64,000 nucleotides of DNA from Quillaja saponaria (GCA_029379385.1 CM055613.1:17936001-18000000), one strand, 5' to 3'; positions 11,944-24,324 are shown, counted from the first letter of the stretch. Numbers and translations are program-made. Notes: a model not told the origin generated them from the sequence alone.

Positions 11944-14900
11944 TGTTATAACCTAATATTTTAATATACATTTTAGATGGTTCGTACTTAACTTGTATGA
12001 ATAGGTGAATAAAATTTTACATGAAGTTGAAGTAAAATAAATAAACACTTGTGTATATTATACGTATATATATATATGATTAGGAAATTAATTTTCATTA
12101 TATCATTGGTGTACATAAGAAGTTGAAATTTACATATTGTAAATTTTATTGAGGTGTGTCAAGTGCGTAAACAAAAGAGTAAACTAGAAAAATATATATA
12201 TATATATATATATGAGCACATGTACCAAGATTTAATATAAACCGTGTACTTAATTTTTTTTGACTCTTTGACCTTATATTTTTTTTATTTTATCTTGTTA
12301 TTTCCTTGCTTTATTTTGCTTGGCAGAGATTGCTTCTTGATTTTTTTATCTCCATTGCCTCTGTAGTTATTTTATTCCACTTCCATGCTCTGCTCTGGTC
12401 GGTCCCCTCCATCTCTATTGATCGGTCATTTTTTTTTTCTCTGTTTGTCAGTTCTTGGCTGCTTAATCTTTTAGCCTTGTAGCAGCTCTGTTTTGTGTGT
12501 TAGCCGACGCCACTACTTCTTTCAGGCATATCCCAACACCATCCCTAACCAACATCGTATTGATGAGAAGCTAACAACATATAGTTGTACTATATTCCAT
12601 GAAAGGTCATTTGCTATCTAGGAAGAATGCCCTCCTTATTCTCATTCTTGTTGGCACCTGCATGGTAATTGGAAATGGAATTCTTAATTACTCCAGTTAT
12701 CTCAAGTACTCATTCTGTCATCTAAAGCTAATCATCCTGTTTAAATGTATTTGTTTATCTTGTGCCCCTGTCAATTTTTCTAATAGTCTAACTAATTGTC
12801 TGCCTTCTAGAGTTGTGCATCTACTAAGAAATATAATTATGCATGTAATAGGTGCTAAGTGCGTGTTCATAAGATGCACCTGACTCTTGAATTTGGAGTT
12901 ATACTTAGAATCTATAAATGAAAGAAGACGAAAAATAGAATATAGCTCTGTGACATAGCAACCAAAAGTTGTATTTATCAAATAGGATTTTTTTTTTTTA
13001 ATACCCTTTACGAGTTTACAAGCCTCTTTATATAGGCTGTTTTTACCCAACTTTTGTAACTAATCCTGACTATGCAATCTCATCCTATCTAATCCTACTA
13101 ATACCTCTCTTATATCTAACGTCAATTACCATATCCATAGCAAATAATAATAAGATCCTTTATAAAGTCTACAACAATCTTTCTCATAAGATTTGAAGAA
13201 CTACCTATAACTTTCAACATTGTTCTCAAACTGAAATTTTCTAAGTCAAAAGACCATAATTTTGATTCCTGCCTCAACTTGGTGGTCATTTATGTAGGGC
13301 CACACTATTATATTCCATAGATTTAATTATGGTACTAACATTTGATAGTATCATAATCTCAGCCTCCTTTTTAGAGTCCAATAGACCCTAAAGTCAATTG
13401 CATTTTATCCTCCAAGAATCTTACAATCCCTTGCCATAAGTTCTATAATATTAAATAATAATAATAAGTATTTCCATTATTTTCAAGAATCTATTTTTTG
13501 TCAGTAGTATTTCAAATTACAAATCTATAATGGGTTACTCTTCAGAATAATTAAGCAAGTACGTAATTATACTGCACTACTGAGTTAGTGTTGGCTTCTT
13601 TTGCATTGTTGAAACTCAATTGCTATTGATATCCTTTAAAAAGGGAAAAGGAAAAGGAAAAGGGAAAACATGGTAAATTGAGATATTGAGAGTTTAGTAT
13701 TATGTAAACTTGAACAAATAGTCTAAAAGCAAGAATAAAGAAATATGATTAGGTGGTTAAGGGAAAATAAATTTTAGAATTTAATTATAATAATACTGAA
13801 ATGACATGATTCAAGCTCTTGGATAAATTCAAAAAGAGTAACTCAACTTGGATTTAATACTAGAGAATTAAAATTGTTGAAAGTATGAGTTAGTATCAAT
13901 TTCTTAATAGGTGTATATATAAAATATACATACAAGATATAAAGTCAAGTGTCCTACTAGGAATTGATTAAACTAATTAAAAGGACTTAGTTTCAAGAAA
14001 TCTATATAAGTTGATATATATATATATATATATTACATAAGTTTAGTAATTAAAAGATTATAATGATAATGTTTATGAACTGAGTATTATTTGAAATTAT
14101 GAATTTCAGTTCCGGATCCTTTTATGGTCCTAATGACATACATGAGCACATGACAAAGTGACGAACAAGATTTGTAAACTGGTGAGTGGTTACTTGCTGC
14201 CTTTAGGGGCTAGATTAGTAGGTGTAATTATATGTTTATTTGAATATACGTGATATAAGAAAAATAAGCAAGTAGAGTATTTCAGTAATTTATTTAAATT
14301 ATGTTTGTTTAATATTGATTGCTTAGTTTGACATTGGTTGTGGTTGATAAGGGCTAACAAAGTGAGATTTTTATGAAAAGTGATTTTTTATCTTCGAAAT
14401 AGAAAATCCAGGTGCACCTAGGATATTCTGATTTAAAATCATGACAAATTCTAATTTTGATAAATATTTTTATAAATTGAGTGCTCAACTCTGGTAGGAT
14501 GGATTGTGTATGGAGATCAATTTGTTATGCGAATGCGTAAATGCTCAATAGGGGGTGATAATATTGTGCAAGGCTGAGTCACTCATTGGCCCTTTGGTTG
14601 CTTGGTTTGTTATTATTGCTCTGATTAATTTGTGATCCTATGTTTTATGTAAATTGTGAATTTATGATGATTAAAATGTATATGTGTAATGTGAATTAAG
14701 GTATAAATAATGTTACATGAAATTATTATATATGTAATACGTTTATGTTGGGTGATGCTAGTACCCTTTGGGTATGATTTTCCACCCATGGAGTCCATAG
14801 GACTCACCCCTCTCTCGTAGATATTTAGGAGTTCGGTACACAGCATCACCGAGCTTAGGAATTGTTGAATGAGTGTGGCATGATAATTTCAAGATCTCAG

Positions 14901-15219
14901 ACTTACAGTTAAGGATGGAAATTTGTAGTCACATTGGATCTGTGGGTGTCAAATTTGGTATGATGTAATATTCTAGTATTTGTCTTGTTAAAGATGTGAA
15001 CGAAGCTGAGCTCTTTATTATCTTTGTGTTGCGTTGCTTAAGAAAAAGAGTCTACAGGATTGTATTTTAAGGCATGTTCCCTAGTGGAAGGAACCTTTGC
15101 CGATATTGATGTTTTTTTTTGTTGGTCTAGCGTCATAGTCGATCCTATATTTTAGTCAGGGTTACGGAGGTTCAGTTACCATTCATCCGGCCAGTCATGC
15201 CTCCATAAGGGGTGTGACA
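11944..15219 (+). mobile_element. Complete solo LTR, family X copy b (3,276 bp)
   Basis: It starts TGTTATAACC and ends GGGGTGTGACA, so it has TG..CA termini. Flanking 5-bp duplications are CCTAT (11939-11943) and CTTAT (15220-15224), four of five identical. It splits an Athila LTR whose halves join logically across it. No primer binding site or polypurine tract is attached and no coding frame is recognisable, so it is a solo LTR left by recombination between two LTRs. The landmark ACTCACC block is at about 14765-14815. Confidence 0.75.
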
Positions 15220-15394
15220 CTTATAAAACAATTAAATCCTAATCCTAAAACAACTAGGAATCAACATCCTAATATAATACGGACTCAACTATGAATTAAA
15301 CTAAACCTAAGCAAAAACCAACTAAAACTCTAGAACATAGCTAAATTAATATGAGTAAAAGAATGTTAAATAACTCTTTTTCCAAGAGTTATCA
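15220..15394. mobile_element. Athila LTR fragment, second part
   Basis: Continuation of 11650-11943 after the X insertion. It resembles 16700-16873 closely (shared CATCCTAATATAATA and GACTCAACTA motifs) and ends with GAGTTATCA, matching the GACTTATCA end of the LTR at 51463. Confidence 0.65.
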
Positions 15395-15424
15395 GTTTTT
15401 CAAATATTATACTAAATATTAAAA

Positions 15425-16873
15425 TTAACAATTCCAACTTTATTCAAAAGTTTTAGGTTGATTATAACTACTTATATGCTAAAAGCAAATTAACTAAAGA
15501 TTATACCAAAGATAAACTTAGAATTATAACTTCCCTCAACACTTCACTTACCTTATTATTACCTTGTCTTGCTTAGTTGTGACAATGAATTATCAACCTA
15601 GGGTTCTTGATCAATTGTAAGTATATTCCATTCCCTTATAATAATATCTCACTTAACCAATTCACTATATTTCTATGTGAATTAAGATAAATAAGACTAA
15701 TTATGATTATATCTAAATTGGCTACGCAAGACATATATATATATTCCTATCCTATATACAAATCAAACTTAACATCATATGTTAAATTCAATCAAGTGCT
15801 AGTTGAACCCTCTAGGTCTACCTTCTTTCTCGATATCCCAATTCTAGCGTTCATTAGTAAAAGTAGAGATAGAGGGAGATAGGGTATCTCTTTATTGATC
15901 CAATCAGATGCTTGCTTTTTCCTGCTACAATATATGAACACTAAGGTGAGTTCCAAAACAAATTGGATTAAGATGACTCTTCGGTTATTTTTCCAAGTTC
16001 CTTTAAGTTTCTTAATTCAATCTAAGATGACCAATCAATTAGAAGCATTAAGCATAGAATGAACTAAATAAATCATACACCTAAGCCTAAACAATCCATA
16101 AATAAAATAAAAACAAGCTAAATGTTGAGCTCTAATTGACATTCTTGAAAGGAAACTACTCCTGTTCTACTTAGTGTAAACATAGATTCAACAAAGGTAA
16201 ACATCACAGGAATACAATAAAAATAAAAAAATGAGTAGAAATAAAGAAAGCTATGAAGGTCGTCGGTCTTCAAGCTTCAAAGGTCCTTGCTCCTTTTGCT
16301 TTCTTGTACCCTTGACAAGCTCTAAAACTCTAGCTAACTTGTGTAAGTCCCCAAGTCATTCCCTTTTAAATAGGCTTCAAAGCCCTCAATTTGATTCCAA
16401 TTCAGTCTATTTATCAGGCCAGCATTGTGGCCTTGAAGTCCTGGCACTATTGCGCTTAAGTCCCAGTAAAAGAGTCTGGCAGTGGTACTAATGCTGCAGC
16501 GCCCATGTCCTTGGCACCTCAACACTGCCCCTAGCAGCTCAGTGCTCACCATGTGGGCGTCATAGCACTGAGGCTTCTGGCAGCAACATGTTGTTTTTCG
16601 ATTTTGAGCTTGAATTCACCTCTAATTTGACTTCCAATGAGACTCCTTTAAACATTAAACCTTCAAAACATATAAACTAAGTTAATATAGCTTAGAAATC
16701 TTATAAAAAACCTAAATCTTAGCCAAAATGAACTAGGATTTAACATCCTAATATAATAAAGACTCAACTAGGAATTAAAGTAAAAACTAAGCAAAATCTA
16801 ACTGAAACTCAAGAACATAGCTAAAATAATTAGTCAAAATGAAGTAAAATAAGTCTATTTCCAAGTGTTATTA
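15425..16873. mobile_element. Second Athila LTR, head-to-tail with the preceding one
   Basis: Runs from a block with AACTTCCCTCAACAC (about 15528) through the GC-rich core (16420-16570) to a GTGTTATTA end at 16873, the same order as the LTRs at 50043-51463 and 55464-56859. The first ~100 bp of a full LTR is not recognisable. There is almost no internal DNA between it and the LTR end at 15394. Confidence 0.6.
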
Positions 16874-16904
16874 GTTATTCATTTTTATTACAATTGAATA
16901 TTAA

Positions 16905-18235
16905 ATCATATATAACATTCCATAATAGGATAATGCTTAATATGAAAAAGAAAGTCTACAACAAAGTACAAGTTGAGGGCTTAATTGTTGAGGCTTACAT
17001 ACTCAAAAAGACATTAAATTTTTGTAGCCTTTACTTTTCAATCAATGTGCATACAAAGATGGGAGAAATAGGCTGAAATGAAGATGATGATATTGATCCA
17101 ACTGGCCGAGCATCTATATTTTCTTATCATGGTAAAACTATTGGACGTGCTTAGACTAAAGTGCTAGTAGATTACGAGTATAACAAAGTAGTGATATATG
17201 TCCTTCTCAACTGTCAAGAGATTGGACCTTTTGTGTAGTAAGTTTCAAAAAATCTTCCTATCATTCAAACTTTTTATACAAAACTTTATCTTGTCATACA
17301 TTTGTTAGTAGTCAATTCAATTCAATAATAAGAGTTAATAATCTCAATACTACTGATGAACATCTCAAAAGAATACGTGAAAGGGAATTTTAGCAATGGC
17401 GACGCTAACTAGTAAAAGTTTCGTCAATTATTATTAAACTTCCATTTCATCAATGATATTTTTTATTCTTACATTTGTCATGATTTCCTAGGTATTGAGT
17501 GATCTTAGTGTTGAGGAGCATGTATGAATATAGCTATGAGTCCAAAACGGTGTAGCTACTCTTATAATGGATACATTGTAAATGGTTATAGGTTCACACA
17601 GAACATCATGAGAAAAAACAAAAATACAATGAATAATGGTGACTGTGTGAAGGGAAGTTCTTATAAGGCATGCGATTACAATTTTATCGATATGTTGACC
17701 AATGTTATTGGGTTGGAGTATGGGAGTCCCAACAATAAAGTTGTCTATTTAAGCGTCGATGGTATGATTCTTTTGACAAAGGACTTAAAGTTTAGCCCCA
17801 AACATAACTTTGACGAGCCATTTATGTTAGGTTATCACACTACACAAGTATTTTATGCACAATATCTATCTAAGAAAAGAGAAAGTCTTGATTGGTGGGT
17901 AATATGTAGAGTGAAACCAAGAAATTTTGTTGATTCACCAATAACTAAAGATAATACTGAAAATGTAGTGCTGATGCATTCAAACTTTTTTTAAGATCAA
18001 GAAAGAAATTTTCATCTCCAGTTACCCTTGAAGATGATGACAATTTCTATAATCACTTCACAACATAAATGTGATGGAAGAAGTTAATCCAAATAAGCTT
18101 CTTACCAAATAGCAAAAAATGTGCAAGGGTAATTGTTAATGATGATTTTATCTATGACAATGAAATCATGTCAGATCAAGTAGAAGACGATGATGAAGAG
18201 GAAGAGTTGGTTGATAAAAATGATGAGAATTAATA
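16905..18235 (+). pseudogene. CACTA (En/Spm) transposase relic: DUF4218 end plus DUF4216
   Basis: The 16894-17076 frame contains KVQVEGLIVEAYILKK, which matches the end of DUF4218 in plant CACTA transposases. A decayed YVLLNCQEIGPF motif follows near 17190-17240, and HLKRIREREF near 17360-17395. The 156-codon frame at 17524-17994 is a DUF4216 domain, with YNGYIVNGYRF, KVVYLSVDG, FDEPFMLGYHTTQVFYAQ and WWVICRVKPR. An acidic tail (DDEEEELVDKN) ends at about 18232. The order DUF4218, DUF4216, acidic tail is the usual 3' part of these transposases. The N-terminal catalytic part is absent and stops interrupt the frame. Confidence 0.75.
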
Positions 18236-18459
18236 GTTCTTACCTATAAATATGCAAGTATGTTCATTTATAGTTCATATCTTAAGACAATGTTATTTAC
18301 TAGATAGTTATGTTATTCATTTTATAAATAACTAACATAAGCATATAACTTATTATTTCAGGTATATATATTACACAGTCATTCCTAAAGGTCCAAATTC
18401 TTTTAATTTCATTTTCATTATAGGATTCTTAAATAGAATTTTTATGCTCAAGTTATAGT

Positions 18460-18985
18460 TTAAATGCAAAACCTTTAGGTTCGGGGTGCAAAATGGTCCA
18501 TACAAGTTCATTTTGGATTCTGAGAATACGGGCATGACCGAGGGGACGAAGAAGACCTGTAGGAAGAAACAGAAAACCATTTGGATAAATGGTTAGGATA
18601 TTCGGACAAACTTTGACTTTCAAGGCAAAAACTTGCTAAGTTTTGGTTCGGGGGGACAAAACAGTTAAATACAAGTTTGTTTTAAATTCCGAGAGTACCA
18701 GTAAGACCGTGAGAACAAATAATACATGTAGAAAGAAATGAAATGTCATTTGGATCAATGGTTAGGATATTAGGCCAATGTTACAGTTTCAAGACAAAAG
18801 CTTTGTAACTTTAGGTTTGGGGGCAAAATAGTAAAATACAAGTTTGTTTTGGATTCTGGGAGTACCACCACAACCGTGGGGATGAATAAGATCTGTAAGA
18901 AGAAACATAATGTTATTTGGATTAACTGTTAGGATATTATGACAATGTTACAGTTTCAAGGCAAAACCTTTGAAAATTTTGCTTA
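18460..18985. repeat. Tandem array T1, three ~168-bp units
   Basis: Unit starts, marked by GGTTCGGGG or GGTTTGGGG, lie at 18478, 18645 and 18814, giving steps of 167 and 169 bp. Units share AAATACAAGTTTGTTTT, a GAGTACCA..CCGTG block and GGTTAGGATATT. The array follows the CACTA coding relic directly. Confidence 0.8.
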
Positions 18986-19379
18986 AATTGTCTAAGTTAT
19001 AGTTTTAATTTATATGCATATTAAGTATAATTACTTATAACTTATTTATTTTGATTATTTTAAGTTACATCTCTTACATCCACCCTTTCACACCTCAATC
19101 AGGATAATGAGCAAGCTCGAGACGACAAAAACTTAAGATTATGAAATGATTTTTTCTACAATATTTGTAATTAATATTAATGTTAATTACGATGATTTTG
19201 TGTAATATTTTTTTATTTATATAAATTTAGAATTTAAATATAAATATACTTTTATACAAATATTTACAAGTACAAAATTACAAACGAAATAAAAATAAAA
19301 TAATAAATAATTATTTATTCCATCTATGTTAGTGTTTTGGATTATTTGGGTCTACCTTATTTAGATGCAGAAAAAACTC

Positions 19380-19713
19380 AGAAAATTTTCAAAAATGGCA
19401 TTTATTATTATTTTTTTTTTGCATTTATATAGCAAATACAATTATACTGTCGTCTGTGTTTCAGTGTCTATAACCCAGAGGCTGATACATGGCAATCAAT
19501 TCTAGCCTTCCAAATTTTCCTTCTACAACTTAGACTCAACAATACAAATACAGTTAATTATCTGCATCTAATCAGATGCAAAAAAATAGGATCTAAGTCT
19601 AGGGTTACTGTGTCTGTATGTCTACATCTAATGCTGATGATTTACTACATCTACATTTGTACCTTCTGCGTCTGCATTTAGCAAATGCAAATAATATCAT
19701 TTCTTGTAGTAAA
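19380..19713. mobile_element. CACTA-like 3' terminal region
   Basis: Rich in GTCTGC, TGCATCTAAT and CTACATCTA words and ending ATTTCTTGTAGT at about 19711, the complement of ACTACAAGAAAT, a usual CACTA terminus. The expected last G is changed to A. It may be the end of the element carrying the 16905-18235 relic, or a separate small element. Confidence 0.45.
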
Positions 19714-19714
19714 A

Positions 19715-20240
19715 TGTGAGGATTTTATGTACAAGTGTGTGTTTCTAGTTAAAAGCTTTGTAAATTGATCTTCATGTGGTAAAATTATAAAATAGACTTC
19801 CATTTAATGAGTTGTAAGCAACGATATATCTATGGAGACGAATAAGATGCAATTAGGATTAAAAGTGAGAATTTTATGCACAAGCATGCGTTTCTAGTTA
19901 AAATTATTGTAAATTAGATTTCAGTAGATAAAATTACAAAATAGACGAATGTTTGACGAATCGAGAGTACCAACATGTCTGTGGGGATGAATAAGACTTA
20001 TAATAAGAAAGAGTTTGCAATTTAGATTAAAGAAAAAGATTTTGTGCACAAGTCTTCTTTTCTAGTTAAAATATTAGTAAATTGGGTGTCGGTAGGGGTA
20101 AAATCATAAAATAAACGTATGTTTGAAGCTAAGAGTACCAGCATGTTTGTGAATAAGACTTGTAACAAAAAATTGTTTGTAATTTAGTTCAAATATGTGG
20201 TTTTTATGCACAAATATTCGCATCTAGTTAAAAACTTTAT
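19715..20240. repeat. Tandem array T2, about 3.5 units of 150-170 bp
   Basis: Units are marked by a TTTTATGCACAAG..TTTCTAGTTAAAA block at about 19725, 19875, 20045 and 20205. Each unit also carries a GAGTACCA..GTGGGGATGAATAAGA block that is also the core of array T1, so T1 and T2 are diverged members of one repeat family. Confidence 0.7.
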
Positions 20241-21583
20241 TCTTGTATTAAGTTTTATGCTCATATGTTTTTATTGCTGCCATAGATAACTATGTTGTTA
20301 GTGTCCATTTATCTATAACAACAATGTTGTTGCAGATGCATTTCTGCGCCATTTCTTTTTATGTTACTAATATGATATTATTATATTGATGTTAAATATT
20401 TGTGTTAATCTTCAATGACACAAATATGTCTTTCATGAGTTAATAATTATAAAAAAATTGCATTTACCTCTGTCGCTGAAAAGTATTCTTCAGTAATGCA
20501 AATAGGTCATTCATGAATTCGTAATTTTAAAAAATTAAAATTCTTATAAATTTTTTTAATTCAAATAGAAATATTTATCTTCAATTTAAAAAATAAATTA
20601 AATTAGTTACTCGTGCATATATAAATATTATTTTACTATTAAAAATAATAATAATATTATAATCAATCCTGGCTTTTCCATAATAAGTAACAGGCCAGTG
20701 ATGTCATCATTCCTTTACTCTTGATCAATATCACGCAGCGTGAAACTGCAGAGATCCCAAAGCAGGTAATTGAGGCAACGCCGTGGTGCCACTTCTGAGT
20801 GCAAATGCCAATAGCTACTCCTACAATATGTGCATTGGAAACTGGACAAACACTTGGTGATGTCAGCCTTGTCTTGAAAAAGGTGAACCCGAGACCTATT
20901 GTCTGGCTATAAAAAATCCGGATCCCATTATTTATCTCTGTACAACCTTGTTCAGAGCATAAACTAGCAAACATGTGGGCATGGAAAAAGTTTGGTAGTG
21001 TAAAATATAAGCTTGAAAGTATTTGTATAGTTAGGTGGTTCTCTTTTAACATATATATTCTTACAGGACCTTTTGATTAAATATTATAAGTATGGAAAAG
21101 AATTAGGTTGTAGTAATCCGTTATGATTTAGAGACACAGGTGTAAATTACAAATAAGCTGTGGTGTAAGGTGTTATCATCATCAATCCCTTTCATGTTTT
21201 GGATGTGCCAACTATTTGGTTGATGATGTCTAGATAATGTGAGCTCTCAGTGCAAGGAATTAAAAGTAATGTACTAGAATTTCTCCAATGAAATCTAGAT
21301 GATGTCTCATTCTAATTCTAAATATGTCTATAATTTTACTTTTATTACACCAAAACTAAGAACCTACCGCTAGAGAAACTTACAATAAAGAGTTTTAACC
21401 AAAAAAGAAAATTACAAGAAAGGGTTTCGGTAGATATAGTATTTACTTTTGTTGAGTTAATTACTAAAGATAAATTAAAAAGCATAGCAATAGACATAAG
21501 ATGTCAGAAGATTGATCTAGTACATCCCCTTCTTAATTTTCAGGATTTACATTATATCTTGCAGCTACTGTACTTTATAAGTA
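20241..21583. other. Intergenic DNA with one unassigned ORF (20663-21052, minus)
   Basis: The 129-codon minus-strand frame encodes a Cys/Ile-rich sequence not recognised as any family; no organellar or TE match was evident. Local base composition is less AT-biased than its surroundings, so it could be a gene or TE fragment. Splice-like signals exist on both strands (CAG/GTAATT near 20765 plus; CTGCAG near 20745 minus). The rest, 21060-21583, is the 3' flank of the CFL1-like gene and shows nothing else. Confidence 0.25.
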
Positions 21584-22269
21584 CTAGTTTAAGAAACTGA
21601 AGGTGTTCAAGGGCTTCACACCAGAGGCTTTGAGTGGGGCTGGTGCCTGTTGCATTGGAAGAGAGTGGACATACTTGCAGTTAGGACATGATGGTGAAGA
21701 TTTAGAGAGAATGACTAGAAGATGGCAATTTAAGCAAGCCAATGCCACCATATTACTAGTACTGCTTGAGGAATATTGGCGTTTCTTTGAATCTGCACGT
21801 GGACTAGAAGCACTGCTGTTGTCTTCCTCAGGAGAATTTGAATGTGAAGATATGTTGAGCTCCAGGTCTAGCTTTTGGTCCTTGGGACAGTTCCAACTCT
21901 TCCTTAAGGTTTTTCTGTTCATATAGTACATTCTACCTGACTGCATGAACAAATCCCAACAAGGTAAACAATTATATAAGATTCCCTTCAAAGACTTGAT
22001 CATATAATATATGAACATATATATAGAAAGAGAGAGAGAGAGGGAGAGAGAGATACTTCAAGATCAAGGCACTGCTCCCAATCTAATGGCAGAGGGTTTT
22101 TAAGTTGAAGATCAACACTTTCTTGAACTGCTTGTACAGTTTTGATCAGCAGGTGATCCTGGAAAAGCTTCCTCTTCCTAGAAGGGTTATTTTCAGATTC
22201 TGATGAACTTTCTCTGTTCTTGCTTAAGACAAACTGTGTTGGTGCTAATGATAGCTCTGTTAGCTCCAT
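21584..22269 (-). CDS. CFL1: CURLY FLAG LEAF 1-like WW-domain protein, two exons
   Basis: Exon 1 is 22057-22269 and exon 2 is 21584-21940, joined across a 116-bp phase-0 intron (minus-strand GT at 22056-22055, AG at 21942-21941). The product is 189 residues. Visible parts are an N-terminal MELTELSLAP block; a basic RKRK stretch (31-34); a WW domain at about 60-92 with W64, Y76-Y77, W87 and P90; an EAR-like LDLEL (95-99); a Ser-rich linker; and a C-terminal CX2C-X12-CX2C pair (C140, C143, C156, C159). The order matches the CFL1 family, in which the plant homolog binds an HD-ZIP IV factor and affects cuticle formation. Repressor-like nuclear action is inferred. The start at 22269 fits the family's MEL opening; an ATG two codons upstream (22275) is also possible. 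The frame has no stops or shifts. Confidence 0.88.
22026..22053. repeat. (GA)n microsatellite inside the CFL1 intron
   Basis: A GA-rich run begins a few bases after the splice donor. On the coding strand it is a CT-rich tract. It makes up about a quarter of the short intron. Confidence 0.85.
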
Positions 22270-22620
22270 TATCATTTGATTGCTACTCCAATATGCACAC
22301 ACACAAAAACTCAAACTTGTAAAAAATATTTTCTTCTGCTACACTTATATCTGCAGGAAGAGAATCCAAGATGAAATTTTGATCGGAAAGAAAGTCAAAA
22401 ATTTTAGTAGTGCAGAACAACCCCAATATCTAAGGCCAAGCAGTTGGATGGGATTGCAATTGCAAGGAAGGTTGTGTCAACTTAAGAGGGTTCTTAAATT
22501 GTCTTCATCAAACTCCATTAAAAGGAGGGTAGGCCAGGCATTTAAAGTGGCAAGTGGATATCACTTTAATGCCCCCAAGTCTTACTCTCTTTCAGGCATT
22601 TAACACCAATCTACACATGA
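22270..22620 (-). promoter_or_regulatory. 5' flank and putative promoter of the CFL1-like gene
   Basis: A GATATAAG motif on the minus strand at about 22344-22353 lies roughly 75-85 bp before the ATG and is the nearest TATA-like sequence. The plus-strand frame at 22280-22603 is a shadow. No other known motif was recognised. Confidence 0.3.
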
Positions 22621-24324
22621 CATGACCATCTTAAAATCCAACTCTACCTCAACTTCGATCTGTTCTCCAAAACTTAGATAGTTCTTACAATCTAATTAAA
22701 TAATTCTCTTCCTCATAAACAATACCATCATTTTTTAATTTTCTTCATTTTAAAAAAAAGACTCATTGATGAATAAGAATAGTTTAAGATTGTGCAATAT
22801 ACCTGAAAACCCAAGACTTATACCTAACAACCTGGTTAAATGTGGGTTTGCAATCGGTTTGATTTTTATATCTTTAACTCAGATTTTGGTATGGTTTGTC
22901 GAATGAAATGTTTTTCTAAATATCGAATTGCTAACCTGATCGATGTGAGTATATATATTTTTAATAATTTAATATGATTTTCCTTTTTGTTAATTGTTAA
23001 GTTACAACCTTACATGTTTCAATTTTAGTTCATATTTGTTAAGTTACATAGTTACGTGTTGAATCTGTCTTACATTAACACTTTAATTGAATTTTGCAAT
23101 GTTATGAACTTCCATTTATATATTTTTTATTTAAAAAATTACCACTCACATTTTATTAATTTTGATCAGTCACATTATTTGCTAGAAGTATTAGATTATT
23201 TTGAGCAACTCTAATGAGGAACAATAAATGCAATGCCTAACGCCAACCACTGACCCATTGACGGGTTGCACAGTCCTAAGAGAGTATGCTCTTTGTTTAA
23301 TAATATTTTTAATAAGCTCTTTCAGTTAAATTATAATAACTATTATTTGAAAGTTAAATATTTTTAAAAAAATAATCACTTATAAATTAAATATTATTAA
23401 AATCATAGATAATTTTTATAATAAATATAGCTCCAAACACATAATTTTCTCTCATAAATAAATTCACAAAAAATAGTGATAAATTTATTGTAAGGGTAAT
23501 AACCCACAATAAAAATTTATTGTTCACTTTAAAAAAATTTATTACTAGTTCTCATAAGTGTGAGAAATATGTGTTGGATATAGCATAGTGGCGGAGCCAC
23601 ATGTACATGAGTGGGGCCAATTGATCCACTCAAGTTTGAAAAGTAATTTTTTTTTTTATTTAATAAATTGTTATGCATTTATAAATATTGAGAGACAAAT
23701 TGGATAATAACCTTACTAAATGTTAAAAAAATAATACATATTGATCCCATAAATTTTAATAAAAATAAATTAATCTAATCAAGTAATGAAATATTTTACT
23801 ATATTTGAAAATAATGCTAAGTTAATAATATCATTTGAGAATAATAGTTAATAATATAATTTGAAAATTTATAAAGTATAATGTGTAAAGTTGAATTAGT
23901 ATTAAATTAGTTTGTGCAGTAAGAAATATAGGTTTCCTATTTCATAGTACCCCTTCTATGTACTACATTACATAATTGTAAAATGATACTTGTTGGATTT
24001 GAAACTTTAACCTTAAACAAGAAGATGAAGAAAGCTTAAGCATTTGGTAACTAAGAATTTGTAAAACAAAATGAAAAGAATGACAAAAATGAATTAAGAT
24101 CTGGACAATATTTTCACAGCGACAGAGTCATGAGAATTGTCATTGCTCAAATTAAGCTAAATCTAGCTCAATGTGCTTTTAGTAGATTGATAATAATTGA
24201 ATTATGAGACTTCTGTAAAATATTATGTCTTCTCTAGTTTCATGCTTGATGTCTTCTCTTAAAAAAAGTTAGATTTGTAAGCTTGTAAATTTTAGTATGA
24301 GTAGTAGATGAGGATCTCCTTCAC
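22621..24324. other. AT-rich intergenic DNA
   Basis: No gene recognised. At 23589-23605 the word AGTGGCGGAGCCA occurs, resembling termini of a widespread plant repeat (possibly hAT-Tip100 or SINE). Related words occur at 29055-29067 and 59268-59281. A partner terminus was not found. Confidence 0.4.

Noticed and set aside
17524..17994. 156-codon frame as an independent host gene
   Set aside because: It is a DUF4216 domain next to DUF4218 remnants, as in CACTA transposases.
21603..22603. Plus-strand frames over the CFL1-like gene
   Set aside because: They are antisense shadows; the minus strand has matching splice sites and recognisable domains.
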